A stretch of DNA of 64,000 nucleotides from Streptococcus himalayensis (GTDB lineage Bacteria; Bacillota; Bacilli; Lactobacillales; Streptococcaceae): contig NZ_CP016953.1 of NCBI RefSeq assembly GCF_001708305.1, positions 1 through 64,000 on the forward strand, read 5' to 3'. The translations under genes and the position numbers were made by a program. The notes under the pieces were generated by a model, which was not told the origin of the DNA, did no database searches, and was given only the letters and a program-made list of their open reading frames with translations. This document shows, in pieces, positions 23,701 to 27,247 of this stretch; within the stretch, counting starts at the first letter, position 1, and each line of letters begins with the position of its first letter.

Positions 23701-24708
23701 ATCTGAGCCGTTGGGCGTCAAGGTAAAGGAACGCAAATCTAAGGTGTGATTTCCACCATCAATCAACAAACCATGACCTGTTGCATTAAGTGTTAATGTG
23801 CGGTCAACACTGGCAGGTCTATTCCGAATGGAACCAGTATCCACTCCATTAGAATTCCCATTAGTAACATTTGCATCAGCAAGAACTCCTGGGCGAACTC
23901 CTGTAGAAGCGTTATCTGGAGCAACAATATCTCCTGCTAATTTAATCGTTCCTACATTTCCATCTGCAAATGCTTGTAAGAATTCTGCCCAGCTAGAGAC
24001 AGTTGCTTCTGTCTGAGCACGTTCAGCAGCAAAAAAGCGTGCTCCTGAAACCTCTGTATTTCGAGTTGCTAATTTATTTTCTAAGACAGGTGTAGCAGTA
24101 CTAGTTTCATCAAGAGATGATTTTGTCTCCAGATTAAGAGTAGTTGCTGAAGCGTCTATAGTCACACTACGATTAGCTGGTTCAGATTTTTCTTCAACCT
24201 TTTCTTTGGACGTTACTTCAGCTGTCTCTGTTTTTTTCTCAGCTACCGGCTTTTGGTTATTTTCAGCTTTTTCTTTACTAGAAGAGGTTGTTTTTTCTAC
24301 TGATTTACGAACCTCAGCTGTATTTTCTGTTTTTTTCTTTTCATCAACAATAGGCGTTTCAGATTTTTCTTGAACTTTTTCTTCAACCTTTTCTTCAACT
24401 ACCTCCTCTGTTGATAATTCAGGAACCGTTTCTTCAACATCAGCAGATTGCGTCGTTGATTGTACTGTTTCTGTTTTTGAATCTTTTGACACCTCATCCT
24501 CTGTCGTACTCGAAGAGGTTGTCAAAGAAATCTGATCAGATTCTACACTAGTGCTTGAATCTGCAGAAACTGGTGCTTGTGCACCCCAAAAAAGACTGGC
24601 ACCGATAATGGCAGAAGCGACACCTTGATTAAATTTTCGAATTGAAAACGTAAAGCGCTTATCTGCACACTGTTCGTTGCGAACTTTTCGGTTGTTTTTT
24701 CCAACCAT
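5773..24708 (-). CDS. Giant YSIRK/LPxTG mucin-binding-type repeat adhesin (6311 residues)
   Basis: The start ATG 24708 has TAGGAGG upstream. Residues 1-49 are a YSIRK-type signal peptide (FSIRK at 21-25, FNQGVASAIIGASLF), followed by a Ser/Thr/Glu/Lys-rich stalk to about 230. Residues about 238-890 are a beta-helix-like domain (WAEFLQAFADGNVGTIKLAGD and many short Asn/Gly turns), resembling the pectate-lyase-like adhesive domain of streptococcal surface proteins. From about 1078, MucBP-like units (KATVTFIDDT...) alternate with Muc_B2-like units (TIHYK...DTTFDAVTSP) and proline-rich linkers, 18 highly repeated Muc_B2 units in all. A Pro-rich wall segment, LPNTG at 6275-6279, a hydrophobic span and the tail KKKSENED form a sortase A anchor. 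The inferred role is adhesion to host mucus glycans. The promoter contains a G9 tract, so expression may phase-vary. Copy numbers need long-read support. Confidence 0.9.
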   Translation of the reverse strand: MVGKNNRKVRNEQCADKRFTFSIRKFNQGVASAIIGASLFWGAQAPVSADSSTSVESDQISLTTSSSTTEDEVSKDSKTETVQSTTQSADVEETVPELSTEEVVEEKVEEKVQEKSETPIVDEKKKTENTAEVRKSVEKTTSSSKEKAENNQKPVAEKKTETAEVTSKEKVEEKSEPANRSVTIDASATTLNLETKSSLDETSTATPVLENKLATRNTEVSGARFFAAERAQTEATVSSWAEFLQAFADGNVGTIKLAGDIVAPDNASTGVRPGVLADANVTNGNSNGVDTGSIRNRPASVDRTLTLNATGHGLLIDGGNHTLDLRSFTLTPNGSDSWDITFKDVALNTANSKGALNLTHTSGQNTVTFNNVTANGSSLYGGGGDTAVVIKGNTTSTVSESYTTKTGQVQYVQKNVGTATTAAAETVHNRERREANIHDASSVTVSEGASLTISRSPSGDGINLPNGSKVEVKDAASLTINMNTTGAKDPIRYHNAGIFMPTDGQVITGKNSTLNLNTSIGQGISIGVKRPDDAITPADRFGGYGARGISKVKDSSAIISIGEGATFNFTGRDGIITGHNARFTSGEKSKVRFENQGRGVALELGDDSHIFFGKNSVNTFHSDGKGKSREFPGPSGAFDGYNYIGVDEDGTLTVDAFATFRVQMDNRGDNDWDDVISLDSRKVERKPVPLFKANEGSIVDIRDDNTNYYAELISVPLGGSKDVTFQFNNPAYVSLLRYTKSSGISAGAIEGHLPPEIPQGNNPEKIPHGNILYVSAKTKADGAKIEFNGPEGVTNGTYTVYSLNLDNKDQKTKVSSVWTNIQSGALPVAGFLPGARPEIQPSNALSDPTLSSAGSVLVNDPDYGIDPVNSNRQNIWISNGTVIAPVAQHTNTIRYVYEDGTPVLGEDGKPLVVVQKSDWTRKIEAGIDLARFLNTLEGSIVDNGDDFLAAYKKARYIVKDVNGDGIADTGWLVTGTDNTTNTYDSVASPKSAFDKDHKVKDLKGYSPSILTSNVPNIKTGADAETVTAVLTNAVITDTVTTQDENGNTIISDSYFNNYSNTGFTNNYETVVVYKKEQKARITYINVGEDGQGTTPLKTDEVKGKSGDPIKYTTTDEISNYESQGYELVSDGFPKGITYYDSINDDTTISQDYVVKLRQKVVTVPPSETPEWPEGVKEADKQQLVKDINRVVHYKFKADNRQASPDRSDKVTFERSAKVNLVTKKITYTDWTAKDGDTTFDAITSPKLAGYLADKGEVPEKTNLTENSQDIEETVYYTKLGSWVPKVPAGKEPKDPIQYPNHPTDPTKPGTPEEGIIPNIPGYTPQGPGGALTPKVPGDPTQGFNPPAIPNDPSQDTPITYEANNQKATVTFIDDTAKKNIEVKNVPGKTDQTSDYRTKPTIDKLTAQGYVLVSDNYPATGVVFDAVDDEKGASQTFEVHLKHGTQVVPPSDNPEWPNGVTDKKELVKTVTRTIHYKYADGREAAKDVTETLTFKRNATVDLVDKTVTYGDWVADNEDTTFDAVTSPTIAGYTPDKAVVAAEENITADAKNREVTVTYNAGDQKAKVTFIDTGLDGNGNTELSHEDLAGKTGAKSPYSPQATIEDYKKKGYELVSNDFPADGLTFDTVDDGTTVSQNFEVRLKPGKVTVPPTDPKDPTKPINPDYPEGPKWPAETGQDGLNKVITQTIHYKEKDSGDTLAKDATDSVTFTRSVTVNKVTGEVIESTPWTAKDNDTTFDAVTSPVVSGHYLVKADDAEIEAVTGLTETSSNIEHTVYYGKLASWVPNKPGEEKPTPLPYPDPTPEKPTVPGEPTVTIPYVPGYTPQDPDGQPLTPADPKNPEAGYTPPTPKDPGKDTPITYEANDQKAKVTFIDTGLDGKGNTELSHEDLTGKTDQTSDYRTKPTIDKLTAQGYVLVSDNYPATGVVFDAVDDEKGASQTFEVHLKHGTQVVPPSDNPEWPNGVTDKKELVKTVTRTIHYKYADGREAAKDVTETLTFKRNATVDLVDKTVTYGDWVADNEDTTFDAVTSPTIAGYTPDKAVVAAEENITADAKNREVTVTYNAGDQKAKVTFIDTGLDGNGNTELSHEDLAGKTGAKSPYSPQATIEDYKKKGYELVSNDFPADGLTFDTVDDGTTVSQNFEVRLKPGKVTVPPTDPKDPTKPINPDYPEGPKWPAETGQDGLNKVITQTIHYKEKDSGDTLAKDATDSVTFTRSVTVNKVTGEVIESTPWTAKDNDTTFDAVTSPVVSGHYLVKADDAEIEAVTGLTETSSNIEHTVYYGKLASWVPNKPGEEKPTPLPYPDPTPEKPTVPGEPTVTIPYVPGYTPQDPDGQPLTPADPKNPEAGYTPPTPKDPGKDTPITYEANDQKAKVTFIDTGLDGKGNTELSHEDLTGKTDQTSDYRTKPTIDKLTAQGYVLVSDNYPATGVVFDAVDDEKGASQTFEVHLKHGTQVVPPSDNPEWPNGVTDKKELVKTVTRTIHYKYADGREAAKDVTETLTFKRNATVDLVDKTVTYGDWVADNEDTTFDAVTSPTIAGYTPDKAVVAAEENITADAKNREVTVTYNAGDQKAKVTFIDTGLDGNGNTELSHEDLAGKTGAKSPYSPQATIEDYKKKGYELVSNDFPADGLTFDTVDDGTTVSQNFEVRLKPGKVTVPPTDPKDPTKPINPDYPEGPKWPAETGQDGLNKVITQTIHYKEKDSGDTLAKDATDSVTFTRSVTVNKVTGEVIESTPWTAKDNDTTFDAVTSPVVSGHYLVKADDAEIEAVTGLTETSSNIEHTVYYGKLASWVPNKPGEEKPTPLPYPDPTPEKPTVPGEPTVTIPYVPGYTPQDPDGQPLTPADPKNPEAGYTPPTPKDPGENTVITYVADDQKATITYVDQTTGKNLAVESKSGKSGDPIPYTTADKIKEYTDKGYVLVSNTFTDGKEKFDNDSAADQNFVVTLKQGTEEVPPTAPKTPGEPINPGFPEGPKWPAETGQDGLNKVITQTIHYKEKDSGDTLAKDATDSVTFTRSVTVNKVTGEVIESTPWTAKDNDTTFDAVTSPVVSGHYLVKADDAVIEEVTGLTETSSNIEHTVYYGKLASWVPNKPGEEKPTPLPYPDPTPEKPTVPGEPTVTIPYVPGYTPQDPDGQPLTPADPKNPAGGYTPPTPKDPGENTVITYVADDQKATITYVDQTTGKNLAVESKSGKSGDLIPYTTADKIKEYTDKGYVLVSNTFTDGKEKFDNDSAVDQNFVVTLKQGTEEVPPTAPKTPGEPINPGFPEGPKWPAETGQDGLNKVITQTIHYKEKDSGDTLAKDATDSVTFTRSVTVNKVTGEVIESTPWTAKDNDTTFDAVTSPVVSGHYLVKADDAVIEEVTGLTETSSNIEHTVYYGKLASWVPNKPGEEKPTPLPYPDPTPEKPTVPGEPTVTIPYVPGYTPQDPDGQPLTPADPKNPEAGYTPPTPKDPGKDTPITYEANDQKAKVTFIDTGLDGKGNTELSHEDLTGKTDQTSDYRTKPTIDKLTAQGYVLVSDNYPATGVVFDAVDDEKGASQTFEVHLKHGTQVVPPSDNPEWPNGVTDKKELVKTVTRTIHYKYADGREAAKDVTETLTFKRNATVDLVDKTVTYGDWVADNEDTTFDAVTSPTIAGYTPDKAVVAAEENITADAKNREVTVTYNAGDQKAKVTFIDTGLDGNGNTELSHEDLAGKTGAKSPYSPQATIEDYKKKGYELVSNDFPADGLTFDTVDDGTTVSQNFEVRLKPGKVTVPPTDPKDPTKPINPDYPEGPKWPAETGQDGLNKVITQTIHYKEKDSGDTLAKDATDSVTFTRSVTVNKVTGEVIESTPWTAKDNDTTFDAVTSPVVSGHYLVKADDAEIEAVTGLTETSSNIEHTVYYGKLASWVPNKPGEEKPTPLPYPDPTPEKPTVPGEPTVTIPYVPGYTPQDPDGQPLTPADPKNPEAGYTPPTPKDPGKDTPITYEANDQKAKVTFIDTGLDGKGNTELSHEDLTGKTDQTSDYRTKPTIDKLTAQGYVLVSDNYPATGVVFDAVDDEKGASQTFEVHLKHGTQVVPPSDNPEWPNGVTDKKELVKTVTRTIHYKYADGREAAKDVTETLTFKRNATVDLVDKTVTYGDWVADNEDTTFDAVTSPTIAGYTPDKAVVAAEENITADAKNREVTVTYNAGDQKAKVTFIDTGLDGNGNTELSHEDLAGKTGAKSPYSPQATIEDYKKKGYELVSNDFPADGLTFDTVDDGTTVSQNFEVRLKPGKVTVPPTDPKDPTKPINPDYPEGPKWPAETGQDGLNKVITQTIHYKEKDSGDTLAKDATDSVTFTRSVTVNKVTGEVIESTPWTAKDNDTTFDAVTSPVVSGHYLVKADDAEIEAVTGLTETSSNIEHTVYYGKLASWVPNKPGEEKPTPLPYPDPTPEKPTVPGEPTVTIPYVPGYTPQDPDGQPLTPADPKNPEAGYTPPTPKDPGENTVITYVADDQKATITYVDQTTGKNLAVESKSGKSGDPIPYTTADKIKEYTDKGYVLVSNTFTDGKEKFDNDSAADQNFVVTLKQGTEEVPPTAPKTPGEPINPGFPEGPKWPAETGQDGLNKVITQTIHYKEKDSGDTLAKDATDSVTFTRSVTVNKVTGEVIESTPWTAKDNDTTFDAVTSPVVSGHYLVKADDAEIEAVTGLTETSSNIEHTVYYGKLASWVPNKPGEEKPTPLPYPDPTPENPTVPGEPTVTIPYVPGYTPQDPDGQPLTPADPKNPEAGYTPPTPKDPGENTVITYVADDQKATITYVDQTTGKNLAVESKSGKSGDPIPYTTADKIKEYTDKGYVLVSNTFTDGKEKFDNDSAADQNFVVTLKQGTEEVPPTAPKTPGEPINPGFPEGPKWPAETGQDGLNKVITQTIHYKEKDSGDTLAKDATDSVTFTRSVTVNKVTGEVIESTPWTAKDNDTTFDAVTSPVVSGHYLVKADDAVIEEVTGLTETSSNIEHTVYYGKLASWVPNKPGEEKPTPLPYPDPTPEKPTVPGEPTVTIPYVPGYTPQDPDGQPLTPADPKNPAGGYTPPTPKDPGENTVITYVADDQKATITYVDQTTGKNLAVESKSGKSGDLIPYTTADKIKEYTDKGYVLVSNTFTDGKEKFDNDSAVDQNFVVTLKQGTEEVPPTAPKTPGEPINPGFPEGPKWPAETGQDGLNKVITQTIHYKEKDSGDTLAKDATDSVTFTRSVTVNKVTGEVIESTPWTAKDNDTTFDAVTSPVVSGHYLVKADDAVIEEVTGLTETSSNIEHTVYYGKLASWVPNKPGEEKPTPLPYPDPTPEKPTVPGEPTVTIPYVPGYTPQDPDGQPLTPADPKNPAGGYTPPTPKDPGENTVITYVADDQKATITYVDQTTGKNLAVESKSGKSGDLIPYTTADKIKEYTDKGYVLVSNTFTDGKEKFDNDSAVDQNFVVTLKQGTEEVPPTAPKTPGEPINPGFPEGPKWPAETGQDGLNKVITQTIHYKEKDSGDTLAKDATDSVTFTRSVTVNKVTGEVIESTPWTAKDNDTTFDAVTSPVVSGHYLVKADDAVIEEVTGLTETSSNIEHTVYYGKLASWVPNKPGEEKPTPLPYPDPTPEKPTVPGEPTVTIPYVPGYTPQDPDGQPLTPADPKNPAGGYTPPTPKDPGENTVITYVADDQKATITYVDQTTGKNLAVESKSGKSGDPIPYTTADKIKEYTDKGYVLVSNTFTDGKEKFDNDSAADQNFVVTLKQGTEEVPPTAPKTPGEPINPGFPEGPKWPAETGKDGLNKVITQTIHYKEKDSGDTLAKDATDSVTFTRSVTVNKVTGEVIESTPWTAKDNDTTFDAVTSPVVSGHYLVKADDAEIEAVTGLTETSSNIEHTVYYGKLASWVPNKPGEEKPTPLPYPDPTPENPTVPGEPTVTIPYVPGYTPQDPDGQPLTPADPKNPEAGYTPPTPKDPGENTVITYVADDQKATITYVDQTTGKNLAVESKSGKSGDPIPYTTADKIKEYTDKGYVLVSNTFTDGKEKFDNDSAADQNFVVTLKQGTEEVPPTAPKTPGEPINPGFPEGPKWPAETGQDGLNKVITQTIHYKEKDSGDTLAKDATDSVTFTRSVTVNKVTGEVIESTPWTAKDNDTTFDAVTSPVVSGHYLVKADDAVIEEVTGLTETSSNIEHTVYYGKLANWVPNKPGEEKPTPLPYPDPTPENPTVPGKPTVTIPYVPGYTPQDPDGQPLTPVDPNDPSKGYIPPVPKNPGENTHIPYVPNEPTVPEGKLVPSKPIPEKPAKPAEPAKEMTPPYMKQGTEELPNTGDATGQSGMVYGAAALGLTALLAAVKKKSENED
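6352..11661 (-). repeat. Six consecutive 885-bp short modules (C-terminal array)
   Basis: The same landmark recurs at 6352, 7237, 8122, 9007, 9892, 10777 and 11662, exactly 885 bp apart. The copies landmarked 8122 and 9007 share all sampled variants (AVIEE, SGDLIPY, AVDQNF, PAGG) and look like the youngest duplicates. The most C-terminal copy is the most diverged (LANWVPN, VPGKP). Confidence 0.9.
11662..14679 (-). repeat. Two consecutive 1509-bp long modules
   Basis: Landmarks at 11662, 13171 and 14680 are 1509 bp apart. Each module contains one L-type and one S-type Muc_B2 unit. The two modules appear almost identical at the DNA level. Confidence 0.9.
14680..16449 (-). repeat. Two 885-bp short modules interrupting the long-module arrays
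   Basis: Landmarks at 14680, 15565 and 16450 are 885 bp apart. Both copies are of the AVIEE type. Their position between two long-module arrays indicates that a composite block was duplicated by unequal exchange. Confidence 0.85.
16450..20540 (-). repeat. Three 1509-bp long modules (N-terminal array)
   Basis: Landmarks at 16450, 17959 and 19468 are 1509 bp apart. The third, most N-terminal, module runs to about 20540, where it grades into a diverged MucBP-like unit (DDTAKKNIEVKNVPG). The modules are nearly identical to those at 11662-14679. Confidence 0.85.
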
Positions 24709-24743
24709 AAATATATTTCCTCCTAGGCTTGCGCCGTCATATA

Positions 24744-24769
24744 CATTAGCAACAAAAGCATTGCTAATG
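24744..24769 (-). promoter_or_regulatory. Perfect 9-bp stem-loop in the adhesin mRNA leader
   Basis: CATTAGCAA and TTGCTAATG are separated by eight bases, 36 bp upstream of the start codon within a predicted 5' leader of about 155 nt. It has no T-run, so it is not a terminator. It could stabilise the mRNA or tune translation; this is inference. Confidence 0.5.
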
Positions 24770-24870
24770 CACTATCTTCTATTTTTTCCAGTGTCCATTC
24801 CTCTGATATTGAACAGAGTATGAAAAGACATGGAAATATTTTCTGGGTATTATGAAAACACCCATTCTAT

Positions 24871-24898
24871 ATGATACCCCCCCCCTCGGTTTTGTCAA
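24871..24898 (-). promoter_or_regulatory. Adhesin promoter with G9 tract in the -35/-10 spacer
   Basis: On the minus strand, TTGACA (24893-24898) matches the -35 consensus and TATCAT (24871-24876) is a fair -10 box. The 16-bp spacer between them ends in nine consecutive G (24877-24885 as C on plus). One extra G would give the optimal 17-bp spacing. Upstream (24900-24935) is an A/T-rich stretch like an UP element. Homopolymer slippage here would change promoter strength, as known for porA of Neisseria meningitidis. Confidence 0.75.
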
Positions 24899-25151
24899 GT
24901 ACTTTTAATATATTATTTTTATTTTTTTAGTTTAAATTTAGACAAAGTTTAATTTATTGTCTAAAAAATGAGGTTTTAGCTATTTCAATATAGCATAATG
25001 TGCTCCTGCAAAGAATCTACTCTTTATCCATGCTTACCCGTGCTCATACAAATAAGCAACAAAATCACTTGAATTCTAAATAATGGCTTGAAAATATAGA
25101 GATACACCGCATGTTTGTTACCAGTAAGCTTTGACCTATGCTCTCTACCAG

Positions 25152-25259
25152 TACTCTATAAAGCTCAAAATTCGACTAGGTAACACCTCCTGATAGAACT
25201 GGAGTTCAACAAGATGAGTTAACGATGTCAGATTTTGATTTTGGTTGACTATAATACTC
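25152..25259 (-). repeat. MITE-like intergenic element, short copy (108 bp)
   Basis: Read on the minus strand it starts GAGTATTATAGTCAACC and contains ATCTGACATCGTTAACTCA, which is identical to the copy at 42975 over this stretch. It ends TTTATAGAGTAC, like the copy at 28827. The middle (about 110 bp) present in the other two copies is missing. Confidence 0.6.
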
Positions 25260-25261
25260 CT

Positions 25262-25378
25262 GTAATTTCAAAAATATAAATTTTATATATGCATGTTTAT
25301 GTTGTCACAAAGTGAAATAAACCAAGTATGTCAAACAGGATGCTTTTTTAGCAGATGAAAAGTACAGTCATAAAAAAT
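25262..25378 (-). repeat. Intergenic repeat family R2, copy 1
   Basis: Read on the minus strand it aligns end to end with 32946-33055. It shares TACTTTTCATCTGCTAAAA at one end and TATTTTTGAAATTAC at the other, with the same overall length and a diverged middle. It directly abuts the MITE-like element. Confidence 0.6.
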
Positions 25379-25485
25379 AAGTAGTTTACGTCCGAACCAT
25401 CTAAGAAAGTCGCACAAATGCTAACTTTGATTTCAGATGAGTCTAAGGTGAATAGCTCGCCCTCTATCTATGTTTTTTGACAAAC

Positions 25486-25527
25486 AAAAAAACTGAAACA
25501 GACAAGGCTAATAGCTGTCTGTCTCAA
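25486..25527 (-). terminator. Terminator of the MurJ/YtgP gene
   Basis: On the minus strand, GAGACAGAC pairs with GTCTGTTTC around the loop AGCTATTAGCCTT, followed by a run of seven T. It begins six bases after the stop codon. Confidence 0.8.
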
Positions 25528-25533
25528 TCTTTT

Positions 25534-27162
25534 TTATGGAATATGCAATTTTTGGCGGAGACTTTCTGCTCTAGCACCTAAAAATTTATCAAGCAAGCGT
25601 GTCAAAAGTCCCAGGTAAAAATAGGTTACAACTCCAATTCCACCAACCAGAGTAAGATAAATCAAATTAAGCAAGCGTCCTTGCGAATGAAAGACAAATC
25701 CTAATAGGAATTGGGCTAGATAAACAGCCACTGCCATCATTCCAGTCAACATCAAAGCTAACAAACTTCGTCTCAAGATAATGTTTGAGCGCAATTTGGT
25801 CACGCGCTGAATATGTCGATACATCAATACAATCGGAACGAGCAAGCCTACAGTCGTTGAAAGCAGAGGCCCATACGCTTGAAACAGAAAAATCATCGGA
25901 GCTTGCAAGGCCACCTTTAGCAAGAATCCATAGACAAAATAGAGCACGGCTTTCCGATTTTGAAACAAGGATTGAATCATCGGCGAAAGCACCATATACC
26001 CTCCCAATAGAAGGGTCTGGGAAACAGCAAAGATAAATAAACCTAAAGCCAAGGAATCAGCTTCTCCATAAAAAACTGTGTATAGTGGTTTTGCCAAGAG
26101 AATCGATCCGACCGTAGCTGGAATTAAAAAGGCCATGAGCATACTCAAATTATCTTGTATCAATTTGACGACAGCTGGTCGATCTCCTTTAATATAGTTG
26201 GCTGTTAGAAGGGGGATTCCCACCCCTCCAATAGAAGTTGCCACAGCAATCAAAATCATCGTAATTTTATTAGGGTTGGCTGAAAAATAACTAAACATAA
26301 TCACTAATTCTGATTTACTATAATCGGTCAAATCCTGCATAAATTTAATAAAAGTCATTTGATCAATGATTTGGAATAACTGAATAGCTGAGCCTGTGAT
26401 AATAAAAGGAATGGCTTCCCGAAGGGTATCCCATAACAAGGCTTTACTATCAATCTTTTCTTTCTTACTTGACTTTTTCAAAATAGCAGCCAACATATCC
26501 GCTTGCCATAAAAAGTAAAGCAAGACAAGCATACTCGCAATCATTCCGATAAAAGCTGCAAAGGTCGATTGGGTCACAGCTTCCACATAATTTTTCGAAC
26601 CCAAATTCATGATGAGATAAGCTGTTACCAACATCCAAATCACTCGCACCACTTGTTCGGCAATCTGGCTGACCGCAAAGGGTTTTAAATCATTGAAACC
26701 TTGAAAAAATCCACGGATAACACTCATCACAGGAAATACAAGAACTGCCCAAGATAAGCTCCTCATGACAGGAATGAGATCTTTTCCAACACCAGACATT
26801 TCTGCAAATAAGGGAGAACCGAGATACATCCCTATCGCAAAAACAAGGCCTAAGATGAGCATCAAGTTGATAAATTCTCTCACTAGGATAAAACTATGCT
26901 CTCGCTCTTCTTTGGCATTGTATTTTGCCACTTGCTTTGCAATAGCAACTGGAATCCCTGCTGTGGAAACCAGAAGAAACCAAGCATAGATGTTATATCC
27001 CATCGTAAACAAGCCGTTTGCCTCAGCAGCATGAGGCTGCATCCAGATATACCAAGGGATAATATAAATCGCTCCCAGTAAACGACTGATAAAATTACTA
27101 ATTGTTAACCAAGCCGTTCCACGGAGCATCTGCTCCTGCTGACTTGTTTCTTTTTCTTTCAT
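25534..27162 (-). CDS. murJ: Lipid II flippase of the MurJ/YtgP (MOP superfamily, SpoVB-like) type
   Basis: A 542-residue protein almost entirely of hydrophobic helices (about 14). The N-terminal segment LRGTAWLTISNFISRLLGAIYIIPW is followed by helices typical of the polysaccharide transporter/MATE-like MOP superfamily. In S. pneumoniae the gene beside and divergent from murE encodes YtgP, shown to be the MurJ-type flippase that moves lipid-linked peptidoglycan precursor across the membrane. The same arrangement is seen here, and this decides the name over a capsule-export flippase. Start ATG 27162 has AGAGGT upstream. The promoter shares its -35 region with murE on the opposite strand. Confidence 0.85.
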   Translation of the reverse strand: MKEKETSQQEQMLRGTAWLTISNFISRLLGAIYIIPWYIWMQPHAAEANGLFTMGYNIYAWFLLVSTAGIPVAIAKQVAKYNAKEEREHSFILVREFINLMLILGLVFAIGMYLGSPLFAEMSGVGKDLIPVMRSLSWAVLVFPVMSVIRGFFQGFNDLKPFAVSQIAEQVVRVIWMLVTAYLIMNLGSKNYVEAVTQSTFAAFIGMIASMLVLLYFLWQADMLAAILKKSSKKEKIDSKALLWDTLREAIPFIITGSAIQLFQIIDQMTFIKFMQDLTDYSKSELVIMFSYFSANPNKITMILIAVATSIGGVGIPLLTANYIKGDRPAVVKLIQDNLSMLMAFLIPATVGSILLAKPLYTVFYGEADSLALGLFIFAVSQTLLLGGYMVLSPMIQSLFQNRKAVLYFVYGFLLKVALQAPMIFLFQAYGPLLSTTVGLLVPIVLMYRHIQRVTKLRSNIILRRSLLALMLTGMMAVAVYLAQFLLGFVFHSQGRLLNLIYLTLVGGIGVVTYFYLGLLTRLLDKFLGARAESLRQKLHIP

Positions 27163-27190
27163 ATATTACCTCTGACATTCTTCTCATCTT

Positions 27191-27219
27191 ATTATAAACT
27201 TTTCCTTTCCGCTTGTAAA
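27191..27219 (-). promoter_or_regulatory. Promoter of murJ/ytgP
   Basis: On the minus strand, TTTACA (27214-27219), a 17-bp spacer and TATAAT (27191-27196). Its -35 box overlaps that of murE on the other strand. Confidence 0.7.
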
Positions 27220-27241
27220 ACATGACCCTTAGGTTTATAAT
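27213..27241 (+). promoter_or_regulatory. Promoter of murE, predicted leaderless start
   Basis: TTGTAA (27213-27218), a 17-bp spacer and TATAAT (27236-27241). The murE ATG begins six bases after the -10 box, exactly as at trmN6, so the mRNA probably begins at the start codon. Confidence 0.65.
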
Positions 27242-27247
27242 GGAAAC

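Larger units (their letters stand above)
24709..25533. other. 825-bp intergenic region upstream of the adhesin
   Basis: It holds the adhesin leader and promoter (24709-24935), a MITE-like repeat (25152-25259), a copy of repeat R2 (25262-25378) and the terminator of the flippase gene (25486-25527). I see no gene in 24936-25151 or 25379-25485. Confidence 0.6.

Noticed and set aside
5773..24708. CRISPR-like array
   Set aside because: The repeats are long coding modules in one open frame, not short repeats with unique spacers.
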